Translations under genes and position numbers: made by a program
From: Sphingomonas sanguinis
GTDB taxonomy: Bacteria > Pseudomonadota > Alphaproteobacteria > Sphingomonadales > Sphingomonadaceae
DNA length: 64,000 nt
Assembly: GCF_019297835.1 (NCBI RefSeq)
Contig: NZ_CP079203.1
Location: 1,771,001-1,835,000 of the forward strand
Direction: 5' to 3'
Notes under the pieces: generated by a model
What the model saw: only the letters and a program-made list of their open reading frames with translations
Database searches by the model: none
Told to the model about the DNA's origin: nothing
In this document: one piece after another, positions 8,624 through 16,868 of the stretch
How positions within the stretch are numbered: the stretch's first letter is position 1
How the letters are laid out: every line of letters begins with the position of its first letter

Positions 8624-9886
8624 ATGCACGTCAATCCCGCCGACGCAACGCTACCCGAGACCCGTCGCCTGTCCTCCGCGCAGCAATGGCGCTGGGTCGG
8701 CATCGCCGCCGCCGTCCTAATCGGGGCGCTGGTCCTGTTCACGGTCATCGGCAAACTGACGCACAAGGAGGAGACTCCCCCCGCCCCGCCGCCCCCGGGC
8801 ACGCTGCGCCTGTCGAAGGACCAGCTGGCCGCGATGCCGACGATGCGCGTCGGACTGGGCGCGTCGGGCGACCAGACGATGGCGACCGGCGCGATCACCG
8901 TCGATGCGACCCGCTCGACCCCGGTGCTGATGCCCTATGCCGGTCAGGTGGTGCGCGTGCTGGCCGATGCGGGTCAGGTGGTGCGCCAGGGCCAGCCGCT
9001 GTTGCTGATCAAGACCAGCGATTTCGTCGATGCCCGCTCGGGCCTGTTCTCGGCGCGCGCCGCCTACCAGAATGCGCAGGCGCAGCTGGTCGCGGCGCAG
9101 CGCAACGCCGACCGCCAGCAGCAGATCTATGAGACCGCCGGCGGCGCGCTGAAGGATTATCAGCAGGCCAAAGCCGATCTCGCCGCCGCGCAGGCGACGG
9201 CGCGCACCGCCGCCGCTTCGCTGGGCGCGGCGCGTGACAAGCTGGCGATCCTCGGCAAGTCGCAGGGTGAGATCAACCGGCTGGAGAATGCGGGCCAGGG
9301 CTCGGGCATTCACGACATCACCACGCTGGTCGCACCGATCAGCGGCGTCGTCGCCTCGCGCGATGTCGCACCGGGCCAGTACGTCTCGCAGGGCGGCGAC
9401 AAGCCGGTGATGACCATCACCGACCCCTCGCGCGTCTGGCTGGTCGCACAGGTGGCCGAGAGCGATGCCGAGAATGTCCGCGTCGGCGATCCGGTCGAAG
9501 TGACGACGCCCGCCGTGCCCGGCCGCGTCTTCCACGCCACCATCGACCTGGTCGGTGCCGCACTGGACCCGCAGACCCACCGCCTGCCCGTCCGCGCCTC
9601 CATCCCCAACCCGGACAAGGCACTGAAGCCGCAGATGTTCGCCAGCTTCGCCATCAAGCATCTGAACGCGGGCGAAGCGATCCGCGTGCCCGCCGCCGCC
9701 GTCATCCATGAAGGCGACAACGCCCGTGTCTGGATAATGCGGCCCGACGGCCTGCTGGTCGCGCGCGATGTGCAGACCGGCGACTCGGCGAACGGCCTGG
9801 TCACCATCACCTCCGGCCTGAAGCCGGGCGAGAAGATCGTCACCTCGGGCGCGCTGTTCGTCAACGAAGCGGGGATCGGCGAATAA
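8624..9886 (+). CDS. RND efflux periplasmic adaptor subunit (HlyD/CusB-like)
   Basis: Membrane fusion protein of 420 aa that bridges the inner-membrane RND pump and the outer-membrane channel. An N-terminal membrane anchor (about residues 18-40) is followed by a lipoyl-like half 'VRVLADAGQVVRQGQPLL', a long helical hairpin rich in Ala/Gln (about 140-215), the second lipoyl half 'TLVAPISGVVASRDVAPGQYV', and a beta-barrel/membrane-proximal region. I choose ATG 8624 over the TTG at 8573. It overlaps the pump gene by one base (TAATG), implying coupled translation. Confidence 0.9.
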   Translation: MHVNPADATLPETRRLSSAQQWRWVGIAAAVLIGALVLFTVIGKLTHKEETPPAPPPPGTLRLSKDQLAAMPTMRVGLGASGDQTMATGAITVDATRSTPVLMPYAGQVVRVLADAGQVVRQGQPLLLIKTSDFVDARSGLFSARAAYQNAQAQLVAAQRNADRQQQIYETAGGALKDYQQAKADLAAAQATARTAAASLGAARDKLAILGKSQGEINRLENAGQGSGIHDITTLVAPISGVVASRDVAPGQYVSQGGDKPVMTITDPSRVWLVAQVAESDAENVRVGDPVEVTTPAVPGRVFHATIDLVGAALDPQTHRLPVRASIPNPDKALKPQMFASFAIKHLNAGEAIRVPAAAVIHEGDNARVWIMRPDGLLVARDVQTGDSANGLVTITSGLKPGEKIVTSGALFVNEAGIGE

Positions 9887-12800
9887 TGAACCGCATCGTC
9901 GACTTTGCGCTGCGTCAGCGACTGCTGATCGTCGGCCTGTTCTTCGCGATGATCGTCGCTGGCGTCATCGGCTTCATCAACCTCAACATCGAAGCCTATC
10001 CCGACCCGGTTCCACCGATGGTCGAGGTCATCACCCAGACCCAAGGCCTATCCGCCGAGGAGATGGAGCGCAACGTCACCATCCCGATCGAGGTGCAGAT
10101 GGCGGGCATCCCGCATCTGACCGCGATCCGCGCGATCAGCCTGTTCGGCCTGTCGGACATCAAGATCCAGTTCACCTACGACTATACTAACGAACAGGCG
10201 CGCCAGCAGGTCATCAACCGCCTGTCGCAGCTGCCGCCGCTGGCCGGTGGCGCACAGCCGACGCTGTCGCCGACCTCGCCGGTGGGTGAAATCTATCGCT
10301 ACCGCATCGTCGCGCCCAAGGGCTATTCGGTGATGGACCTGAAGACGCTGCAGGACTGGGTGCTCCAGCGCCGGTTCAAGCGGATTCCGGGCGTCATCGA
10401 CGTGACCGGCTGGGGCGGCAAGCTGCGCGCCTATGACGTGGTGATCGACCAGAACCGGCTGAACGCGCATGGCGTGACGGTCGCACAGGTGCTGGCGGCG
10501 CTGTCCAAGAGCGACGGCAATGTCGGCGGCCAGACGATCAACTTCGGCGAGCAGGCCGCGATCGTGCGCGGCATCGGCCTGATCCAGTCGCCCGACGCGA
10601 TCCAGAACGTGCTGGTCGGCCAGGCGGGCGGCGCGCCGGTGCTCATCAAGGACGTGGCGACCGTCAAGGTCGGCAACGCGCCGCGCATGGGCATCGCCGG
10701 ATATAATAACGACGACGACATCGTGCAGGGCATCGTCCTGATGCAGCGCGGCGCCCAGTCGATGCCGACGATCAAGGCCGTCCAGGCCGAGGTCGCCAAT
10801 ATCAACGACAGCGGCGTGCTGCCCCCCGGCGTGCATCTGGAGCGGATCTACGACCGCTCCGACCTGATCAACCTGACCATCCACACCGTCATGGAAAACA
10901 TGGTGGTCGGCATCCTCCTGATCTTCGCGCTGCAATGGCTGTTCCTCGGCAATCTGCGCTCGGCGATCATCGTGGCGGCGACCATCCCCTTCGCGCTCGC
11001 CTTCGCGATCCTGATCCTGGTGTTGCAGGGGGAGAGTGCGAACCTGTTGTCGGTGGGTGCGCTCGACTTCGGCCTCGTCGTCGATGCCTGCGTCATCATG
11101 GTGGAGAATATCTTCCGCCACATGGTCGAACGCTCCGCCGCCGTCGAGAATGGCCAGGGCCGCTATACCCTGGCCAGCCGCTTCGGCGCGGTGCTGGGCG
11201 CTTCGTCCGAGGTCAGCCGCGGCATCTTCTTCGCCGCCGCGATCATCATCGCCAGCTTCCTGCCGCTGTTCACCCTGACCGGCGTGGAGGGCCACATCTT
11301 CGGCCCGATGGCCAAGACCTATGCCTATGCGATCAGCGGCGGCCTGCTCGCGACCTTCACCGTCGCGCCGGTGCTCTCGACGCTGCTGCTGCCGGACAAG
11401 CTGGCCGAGACCGAGACGTTCATCGTCGGCAAGCTTCGCGCCGTCTATGAACCCGCCGCCTCCTTCGCGCTGCGCAACAAGGTGGTGACGCTGGGCGGCG
11501 CGGCGCTGATGATGGTGCTGGCCGTGGTCGGCGTGCGCTCGCTGGGCATCGAGTTCCTGCCGCACCTTGAAGAAGGCAACATGTACATCCGCGCCACCCT
11601 TCCCTCCTCGATCAGCCTGGAGGCGGGCGAGAAGGTGACGAACGAAGTGCGCAAGATCATCGCCAGCTACCCGGAGACCACGGCGGTCCTGTCCGCCCAT
11701 GGTCGCCCGGACGACGGCACCGATGCGACCGGCTTCTTCAACGTCGAGTTCTTCGTGCCGCTCAAGCCCTTCGACACCTGGCCCAGCGGCATGACCAAGG
11801 AAAAGCTGATCGACGAGCTGTCGACCAAGCTGGCCAAGAAATATCCCGGCGTCGATTTCTCCTTCTCGCAGATCATCGAGGATAACGTCGAGGAAGCCGC
11901 CTCGGGCGTGAAGGGCGCGAACTCAATCAAGCTGTTCGGCCCCGATCTGGTCACGCTGGAAAAGCTGGCCAACCAGATCAAGGCGCAGATGGCCAAGGTG
12001 AAGGGCATCGAGGATCTCGGCGTATTCGAAATCCTGGGCCAGCCGACCGTGCGGATCGACGTCGATCGCGCCAAGGCCGCCCGTTATGGCCTGACCCCCG
12101 ACGACATCAACCAGACCGTCGCCGCCGCCATCGGTGGCCAGTCGCCCGCCGACCTCTACGAGCCGGGCACCGACCGCCACTTCCCCATCATCGTGCGGCT
12201 CCAGCCCAAGCAGCGCGACTCGCTGGAATCGGTGCGCAGCATCACGATCGGCGCGCCCAGCCCCGACGGCAACGGCACCATCCAGGTGCCGCTGTCCGAG
12301 GTCGCCAGCGTCAAGCTGACCACCGGCGCCTCGTTCATCTATCGCGAGCATCAGGAACGCTACATCCCGATCAAATTTTCGGTGCGCGGCCGCGATCTGG
12401 GCGGCGCGGTCGAGGAGGCCCGGTCGCGGATCAACCAGAATGTCCACCTGCCGCCGGGCTATCACCTGGAATGGGCGGGCGAACTGGACAACCTCAAGAA
12501 CGCGATCTCGCGTCTGGAGATCGTGGTCCCGATCAGCCTCGTGCTCATCCTGCTGCTGCTCTATGCGAACTTCGGCTCGATGCGCGACAGTCTGCTCGCC
12601 TTCTCCGCGATCCCGATGGCGATCGTGGGCGGCGTGCTGGCGCTGGCCCTGACCGGCACGGCATTCAGCATCTCCGCGGCGATCGGCTTCGTGGCCTTGT
12701 TCGGCATCGCGGTGATGGACGGGATTCTGGTCGTCACCACCTTCAACAACGCGATCGACGAAGGGGCCCCGCGCGAGAATGCGCTGGCCAACACCGTCAA

Positions 12801-13080
12801 GAACAGCCTGCGCCCCGTCGTCATGACCTGTCTGGTCGCCGCCATAGGTCTGCTGCCCGCCGCGCTGTCGCACGGCATCGGCAGCCAGGTGCAGAAGCCC
12901 CTCGCGCTGGTCGTGGTGGGCGGCATGACGCTGGCCCCGGTGCTGATCCTGCTGGTCCTGCCCGTGCTCATCAGCCGCTATTCGACCCGTCTGCCGCTGG
13001 CACAGCGCAAGAAGAAGCATGACCCGATGGTCGACGACCAGGGCGATACCACCACTCCTGAATCCGGGGTTCCGGCATGA
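9886..13080 (+). CDS. RND efflux transporter permease (CusA/CzcA-type)
   Basis: Proton-driven inner-membrane pump, 1064 aa, the standard RND size. First membrane helix at about 10-30, then a large periplasmic loop, a six-helix bundle from about 335, the repeat of this layout in the second half, and a final helix bundle ending near 1040. The fourth-helix motif 'DFGLVVDACVIMVEN' matches the heavy-metal efflux branch, where the two Asp and the Glu form the proton relay. Middle gene of an adaptor-pump-channel operon, overlapping both neighbours. Cation versus organic substrate cannot be settled from sequence reading. Confidence 0.93.
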   Translation: MNRIVDFALRQRLLIVGLFFAMIVAGVIGFINLNIEAYPDPVPPMVEVITQTQGLSAEEMERNVTIPIEVQMAGIPHLTAIRAISLFGLSDIKIQFTYDYTNEQARQQVINRLSQLPPLAGGAQPTLSPTSPVGEIYRYRIVAPKGYSVMDLKTLQDWVLQRRFKRIPGVIDVTGWGGKLRAYDVVIDQNRLNAHGVTVAQVLAALSKSDGNVGGQTINFGEQAAIVRGIGLIQSPDAIQNVLVGQAGGAPVLIKDVATVKVGNAPRMGIAGYNNDDDIVQGIVLMQRGAQSMPTIKAVQAEVANINDSGVLPPGVHLERIYDRSDLINLTIHTVMENMVVGILLIFALQWLFLGNLRSAIIVAATIPFALAFAILILVLQGESANLLSVGALDFGLVVDACVIMVENIFRHMVERSAAVENGQGRYTLASRFGAVLGASSEVSRGIFFAAAIIIASFLPLFTLTGVEGHIFGPMAKTYAYAISGGLLATFTVAPVLSTLLLPDKLAETETFIVGKLRAVYEPAASFALRNKVVTLGGAALMMVLAVVGVRSLGIEFLPHLEEGNMYIRATLPSSISLEAGEKVTNEVRKIIASYPETTAVLSAHGRPDDGTDATGFFNVEFFVPLKPFDTWPSGMTKEKLIDELSTKLAKKYPGVDFSFSQIIEDNVEEAASGVKGANSIKLFGPDLVTLEKLANQIKAQMAKVKGIEDLGVFEILGQPTVRIDVDRAKAARYGLTPDDINQTVAAAIGGQSPADLYEPGTDRHFPIIVRLQPKQRDSLESVRSITIGAPSPDGNGTIQVPLSEVASVKLTTGASFIYREHQERYIPIKFSVRGRDLGGAVEEARSRINQNVHLPPGYHLEWAGELDNLKNAISRLEIVVPISLVLILLLLYANFGSMRDSLLAFSAIPMAIVGGVLALALTGTAFSISAAIGFVALFGIAVMDGILVVTTFNNAIDEGAPRENALANTVKNSLRPVVMTCLVAAIGLLPAALSHGIGSQVQKPLALVVVGGMTLAPVLILLVLPVLISRYSTRLPLAQRKKKHDPMVDDQGDTTTPESGVPA

Positions 13081-14510
13081 AGCGTTTCCTGACCCTGCCG
13101 CTGCTGGCGTGCGTTGCCGCCAGCATCTCCGGGTGTGCGGTCGGCCCGCACGACCTGGACGCGCATGCCAGCCTGCCGCCGCTGACGCCTGCTCCGGTCA
13201 TCGCCCCCGCGACCGGCCCGGCGCAGACGGTGTCCGCTACCGTGGCGCCCGAGTGGTGGCACGCCTTCGGCAATGCCCAGCTCGACGCGCTGGTCGCCGA
13301 GGCATTGGCGCACAATAACGATGTCGCGGTGGCGGAAGCCTCGTTGCGCCAAGCGCAGGAACAGGCGCGGGCGACGCGCGGCACGCTGCTCTTCCCGCAG
13401 GGCGGGCTGAACTACAATGTGCAGCGGACCCGCGTATCCAACGCGCTGTCCCCGGCGGTCGCCGACCAGAACCAGCAGCTCTACACGCTGCATACCGCGC
13501 AGGTCAGCGTCTCCTATGACGTCGACGCGTTCGGCGGCAACCGGGCGCAGGTCCGCTCCGCCGTCGCGCGGGCCGAGGTTCAGCGGCATCAGCTGGATGC
13601 GGCGCGGATGACGGTGGCGGCCAACCTCGTCACCGCGCTGATCGAGCGGGCGAGCCTGGCCGAACAGGTCGCCGCCGCACAGACCGCCGTGAAGGTCAAT
13701 CGCGACATATTGGGCGCGCTGCAACAACGCCAACGGCTGGGCGCGGTGGGCGCGTCCGATGTGGCGACGCAACAGGCCGCGCTCGCCACCGCCGAGGGCG
13801 CCCTGCCCCCGCTGGTTCGCGCCGAAGCCGCTCAGCGCACCGTCATCGCGACGCTGGTCGGCCGCCCGGCGGGATCGGCCCTGCCGCCGCTGCCCGAGCT
13901 GTCGCAGTTGACCCTGCCGACCGAATTGCCCGCCATCGTGCCGTCCGAGCTGGTCCAGCGCCGCCCCGACGTGCTGGCGGCCGCCGCGCAGTTGCAGGGT
14001 GCGGGTGCCGATGTCGGCGCCGCCATCGCCGCACGCCTGCCCAGCATCCAGCTGTCGGCCAATGCCGGTGGCTCTGCGCAGAATTTCGGCGACATGTTCA
14101 AGAGCGGCAATCCCTTCTGGGCGCTGCTCGGTGGCATCACCCAGCCGCTGTTCCACGCTAATGCGCTGCGCCACCAGCAAAAGGCGGCGGAAGCGGCGCT
14201 GGAGGGGGCCAAGGCGCAGTATCGCGCAGCCGTGCTCCAGGCGTTCGGCAATGTCGCGGACTCGCTGACCGGCCTGTCGACCGACGCGCAGGCGCTCGAT
14301 GCGGCCCAGCGGGCGAGCAACGCGGCGGGCCAGGCGCTGACCTTCGCGCGGCGGCAGCTGGCGCTGGGCGATGTGGGGACGCTGCAACTGCTGAACGCCA
14401 CCGCCACGGACGCCCAGGCCCGGTCGCAACTGATCCAGGCCAAGGCGGCGCGGATGACCGACACGGTCGCCCTGTTCCAGGCCGCCGGGGGGCCAGTTAC
14501 GGGGTCGTGA
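13077..14510 (+). CDS. Outer-membrane efflux lipoprotein, NodT/TolC-like
   Basis: Outer-membrane channel of the tripartite pump, 477 aa. A lipoprotein signal peptide ends in lipobox 'SISGC' with the modified Cys20. Two OEP repeats follow: the long helical stretches 'LDALVAEALAHNNDVAVAE' (shown in part) and 'VPSELVQRRPDVLAAAAQL', the latter a NodT-family signature. The ATG overlaps the pump stop codon by four bases (ATGA), so all three proteins are translationally coupled. Confidence 0.92.
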   Translation: MKRFLTLPLLACVAASISGCAVGPHDLDAHASLPPLTPAPVIAPATGPAQTVSATVAPEWWHAFGNAQLDALVAEALAHNNDVAVAEASLRQAQEQARATRGTLLFPQGGLNYNVQRTRVSNALSPAVADQNQQLYTLHTAQVSVSYDVDAFGGNRAQVRSAVARAEVQRHQLDAARMTVAANLVTALIERASLAEQVAAAQTAVKVNRDILGALQQRQRLGAVGASDVATQQAALATAEGALPPLVRAEAAQRTVIATLVGRPAGSALPPLPELSQLTLPTELPAIVPSELVQRRPDVLAAAAQLQGAGADVGAAIAARLPSIQLSANAGGSAQNFGDMFKSGNPFWALLGGITQPLFHANALRHQQKAAEAALEGAKAQYRAAVLQAFGNVADSLTGLSTDAQALDAAQRASNAAGQALTFARRQLALGDVGTLQLLNATATDAQARSQLIQAKAARMTDTVALFQAAGGPVTGS

Positions 14511-14543
14511 TATGAAGGGGGTGGGGCAACTCATCCCCTACAA

Positions 14544-14772
14544 CCGTTCAGCCTGAGCGAAGTCGAAGGCCACGTCCTATTCCTCCCCTGCAAGGGGAGG
14601 GGGACCAGCGAAGCTGGTGGAGGGGTGTCACCGGTCGCGATGGCGGCGTGCGCCAAACCAAGCGGGACACCCCTCCGTCAGGCCTTCGGCCTGCCGCCTC
14701 CCCTTGCAGGGGAGGAATAGCATTCTCCGCTGGTTTCCCGTGGCCTTCGACTTCGCTCAGGCTGAACGGAGG
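14544..14772. repeat. Repeat family A: inverted pair enclosing a family C element
   Basis: Outer arms 14544-14572 (+) and 14741-14772 (inverted) share CCGTTCAGCCTGAGCGAAG followed by TCGAAGGCCA. The 308-bp gap 14511-14818 contains only these repeats and no gene; the segment lies between the efflux channel gene and the convergent phosphate transporter. Confidence 0.85.
14579..14719. repeat. Repeat family C, copy 1
   Basis: A 141-bp palindromic element with arms ATTCCTCCCCTGCAAGGGGA and its complement at the right end. Internal hairpins include CCAGCGAAGCTGG and CAGGCCTTCGGCCTG. A related copy is at 48850-48970. It is nested inside the family A pair. Confidence 0.85.
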
Positions 14773-14818
14773 GTGGTATGCCCAAAAGAAAAAGGGGAGG
14801 CCCTCGCCTCCCCCTTCA

Positions 14819-15832
14819 TCAGAACAATTTGGTCAGCAGGTAGAACCCCGCCCCCATCACGGCGGAGGCGGGGATGGTGATGATCCAGGCGATCACCACA
14901 TTGCCCGCCACGCCCCAGCGCACCGCCGAGGCGCGCCTTGCGACGCCCGCACCGATGATCGAGCCGGTGATGGTGTGCGTCGTCGACACCGGGATACCCA
15001 GGGCCGAAGCGCAGAAGATCACGATCGAGCCCGCCGTCGAGGCGCTGAACCCCTGATGCTGCGACAGCTTGGTGATGCGGCTGCCCATCGTCTCGATGAT
15101 CTTCCAGCCGCCGGTCATCGTGCCCAGCGCCATGGCGACATAGCAGGAGATGGCGACCCAGTGCGGCACCTCGAACGGGCCGGTCAGGCGGCCGGTCGAA
15201 TAAAGGAGGACGGTGATGATCCCCATCGTCTTCTGCGCGTCGTTCAGGCCGTGGCTGAGCGAATAGGCGGCCGAGGAGACGAGGTGCATTGCGCGGAAGC
15301 TACGCTCCGCCTGGCCCGCGGTCGAGCGACGCAGCGCCCAGCTGCTCAGCAGCATGACCAGCATCGCCAGCATCATGCCCAGCATCGGCGACAGGACGAT
15401 CGCGATCAGCGTCTTGTTCAGGCCCGCCCACTGGACGGCACCCATGCCCGCATGCGCGATGCCCGCGCCGACCAGCCCGCCGACCAGCGCATGGCTGCTC
15501 GACGAAGGAATACCGCGCAGCCAGGTGATGACGTTCCACGCCATCGCCCCGCCCAGCGCGCCGAAGATGACGGAGGGCGTCACCACGTCCTGCGCGATCA
15601 GGCCCTTGCCGACGGTCTCGGCGACCTTGTGCAGGCTGGGGAAGGCCACCGTCAGGAAATAGGCGGCGAAGTTGAAGAAGGCCGCGAAGCCGACCGCCGC
15701 GACCGGCGACAACAGCCGCGTCGCCACGACGGTCGCGATCGAATTGGCCGCGTCATGCAGGCCGTTGAGATAATCGAACGCCAGCGCGACCAGGATCAGG
15801 CCGGCCAGCAGCGGAAAGGCGAGTTCGTGCAT
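14819..15832 (-). CDS. pit: Inorganic phosphate transporter, PiT family
   Basis: Low-affinity phosphate/metal-phosphate symporter, 337 aa with about ten membrane segments. The PiT signature appears in both halves: 'GLHDAANSIATVVATRLLSP' near residue 24 and 'GLNDAQKTMGIITVLL' in the C-terminal half, reflecting the internal duplication. The start at 15832 lies 11 bp after the stop of the DUF47 gene; an upstream in-frame start would overlap that gene. The pair DUF47-pit is a common operon in which the DUF47 protein modulates transport. Confidence 0.92.
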   Translation of the reverse strand: MHELAFPLLAGLILVALAFDYLNGLHDAANSIATVVATRLLSPVAAVGFAAFFNFAAYFLTVAFPSLHKVAETVGKGLIAQDVVTPSVIFGALGGAMAWNVITWLRGIPSSSSHALVGGLVGAGIAHAGMGAVQWAGLNKTLIAIVLSPMLGMMLAMLVMLLSSWALRRSTAGQAERSFRAMHLVSSAAYSLSHGLNDAQKTMGIITVLLYSTGRLTGPFEVPHWVAISCYVAMALGTMTGGWKIIETMGSRITKLSQHQGFSASTAGSIVIFCASALGIPVSTTHTITGSIIGAGVARRASAVRWGVAGNVVIAWIITIPASAVMGAGFYLLTKLF

Positions 15833-15842
15833 TGCCGCCGCC

Positions 15843-16487
15843 TCAGGCGTGATCGATGACGATGCCGTCGATCTCGTCGGCGACATCCTCGAACGCGTCG
15901 AGGATGCGCTCCAGATGCTTGTACACTTCCTTCTCGATCACGAAGCGCAGCGTGTCGCGCTCGCCGCATTCGTCCAGCGTGCGCTTCAGGCCCGCCGCGT
16001 GCATCTCGTCGGCGCGGCCCTCCAGCCGGACCAGTTCCTCGGTCAGCGCGTGCAGCCGATCGCCGTTGCGCGCGACGTCGCGCATCAACGGCATCGCCTC
16101 GACGGTCAGCTTGGCCGCCTCGACCGCGACCGCCGCCATTTCGCGCATTTCCGGCGCGAACTTGGTCAGCCGGTACAGGCCGATCGCGGTCGCCGCCGCG
16201 TGCATCTCGTCGATGGTGTCGTCCATCGAGCCGATCAGCGAGGTGATCGCGGCGCGGTCGAACGGCGTCAGGAAGGTCGAGCGGACCGAGGTCAGCACCT
16301 GGCGCGTGATCTCGTCGGCGTCATGCTCGCGCGCGGCGACAACGGCGATCTCGTCGGCGGTGCTGCCGGGCGCGTCGAAAATGCGGACGGTGGCTTCGGC
16401 CCCCGCAAGGATGGTGGCGGCTTGCGCCTCGAACAGCTCGAAGAAATTTCCCGTCTTCGGCAGGAGGCGTTGGAACCAGGCGAACAT
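15843..16487 (-). CDS. DUF47 family (PhoU-like) Pit accessory protein
   Basis: All-helical protein of 214 aa of the DUF47 family (TIGR00153 type). It starts 'MFAWFQRLLPKTGNFFELFE', typical of the family, followed by charged helices 'HDADEITRQVLTSVRSTFLT' and 'DRAAITSLIGSMDDTIDEMH', the PhoU-like metal-coordinating 'ExxxD/DxxxD' pattern. It is upstream of and co-oriented with pit. Family members are thought to regulate PiT transport; no Pho box was found in front of it. Confidence 0.9.
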   Translation of the reverse strand: MFAWFQRLLPKTGNFFELFEAQAATILAGAEATVRIFDAPGSTADEIAVVAAREHDADEITRQVLTSVRSTFLTPFDRAAITSLIGSMDDTIDEMHAAATAIGLYRLTKFAPEMREMAAVAVEAAKLTVEAMPLMRDVARNGDRLHALTEELVRLEGRADEMHAAGLKRTLDECGERDTLRFVIEKEVYKHLERILDAFEDVADEIDGIVIDHA

Positions 16488-16868
16488 CAGTCGGTAAACC
16501 CCGATAGTGATCCGATAGCGTACACGTCTTCAAGCCATGGCCGATCGGGCCACGGCGAAACGCCGGACCGTGAAAGGGTCATGAACCTAGGATGGCACGA
16601 ATGTCGCCCCCCTGACCAGACGCAGGCATCACGTCAAGCAAAACTGGGTTACAGCAATGTGACACCCGCCGTCAGCCGGGACGGTCAAGCTGCCCCACAC
16701 GCCCCTGAACGTCACGCGGCGGATGCCATGGCGATTTCATCCCCCACTGTGGTTTTGGCGCATCACCTCTGTCACGCGAGCGCCATAATGCGCCTCTAAC
16801 CGCCCGCCCTACCGGGAAAATCTAATCAGTCGGGCGGCGTGAACCGCTCGCCGGAGCGTGGGGAATAT
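16488..16868. other. Divergent intergenic region between DUF47-pit and a TonB receptor
   Basis: This 381-bp gap must hold the promoters of both divergent units. Nothing is clearly coding. A perfect 7-bp stem CCGCCCG (16800-16806) / CGGGCGG (16831-16837) with a 24-nt loop sits 32 bp before the receptor start and would lie in its 5' leader. GGGGA just before 16869 is the likely ribosome-binding site. Confidence 0.5.

Noticed and set aside
16660..16790. Pho box before the TonB receptor or pit
   Set aside because: Isolated TGTCAC-like words (around 16660 and 16768) exist, but no second unit at 11 bp spacing.
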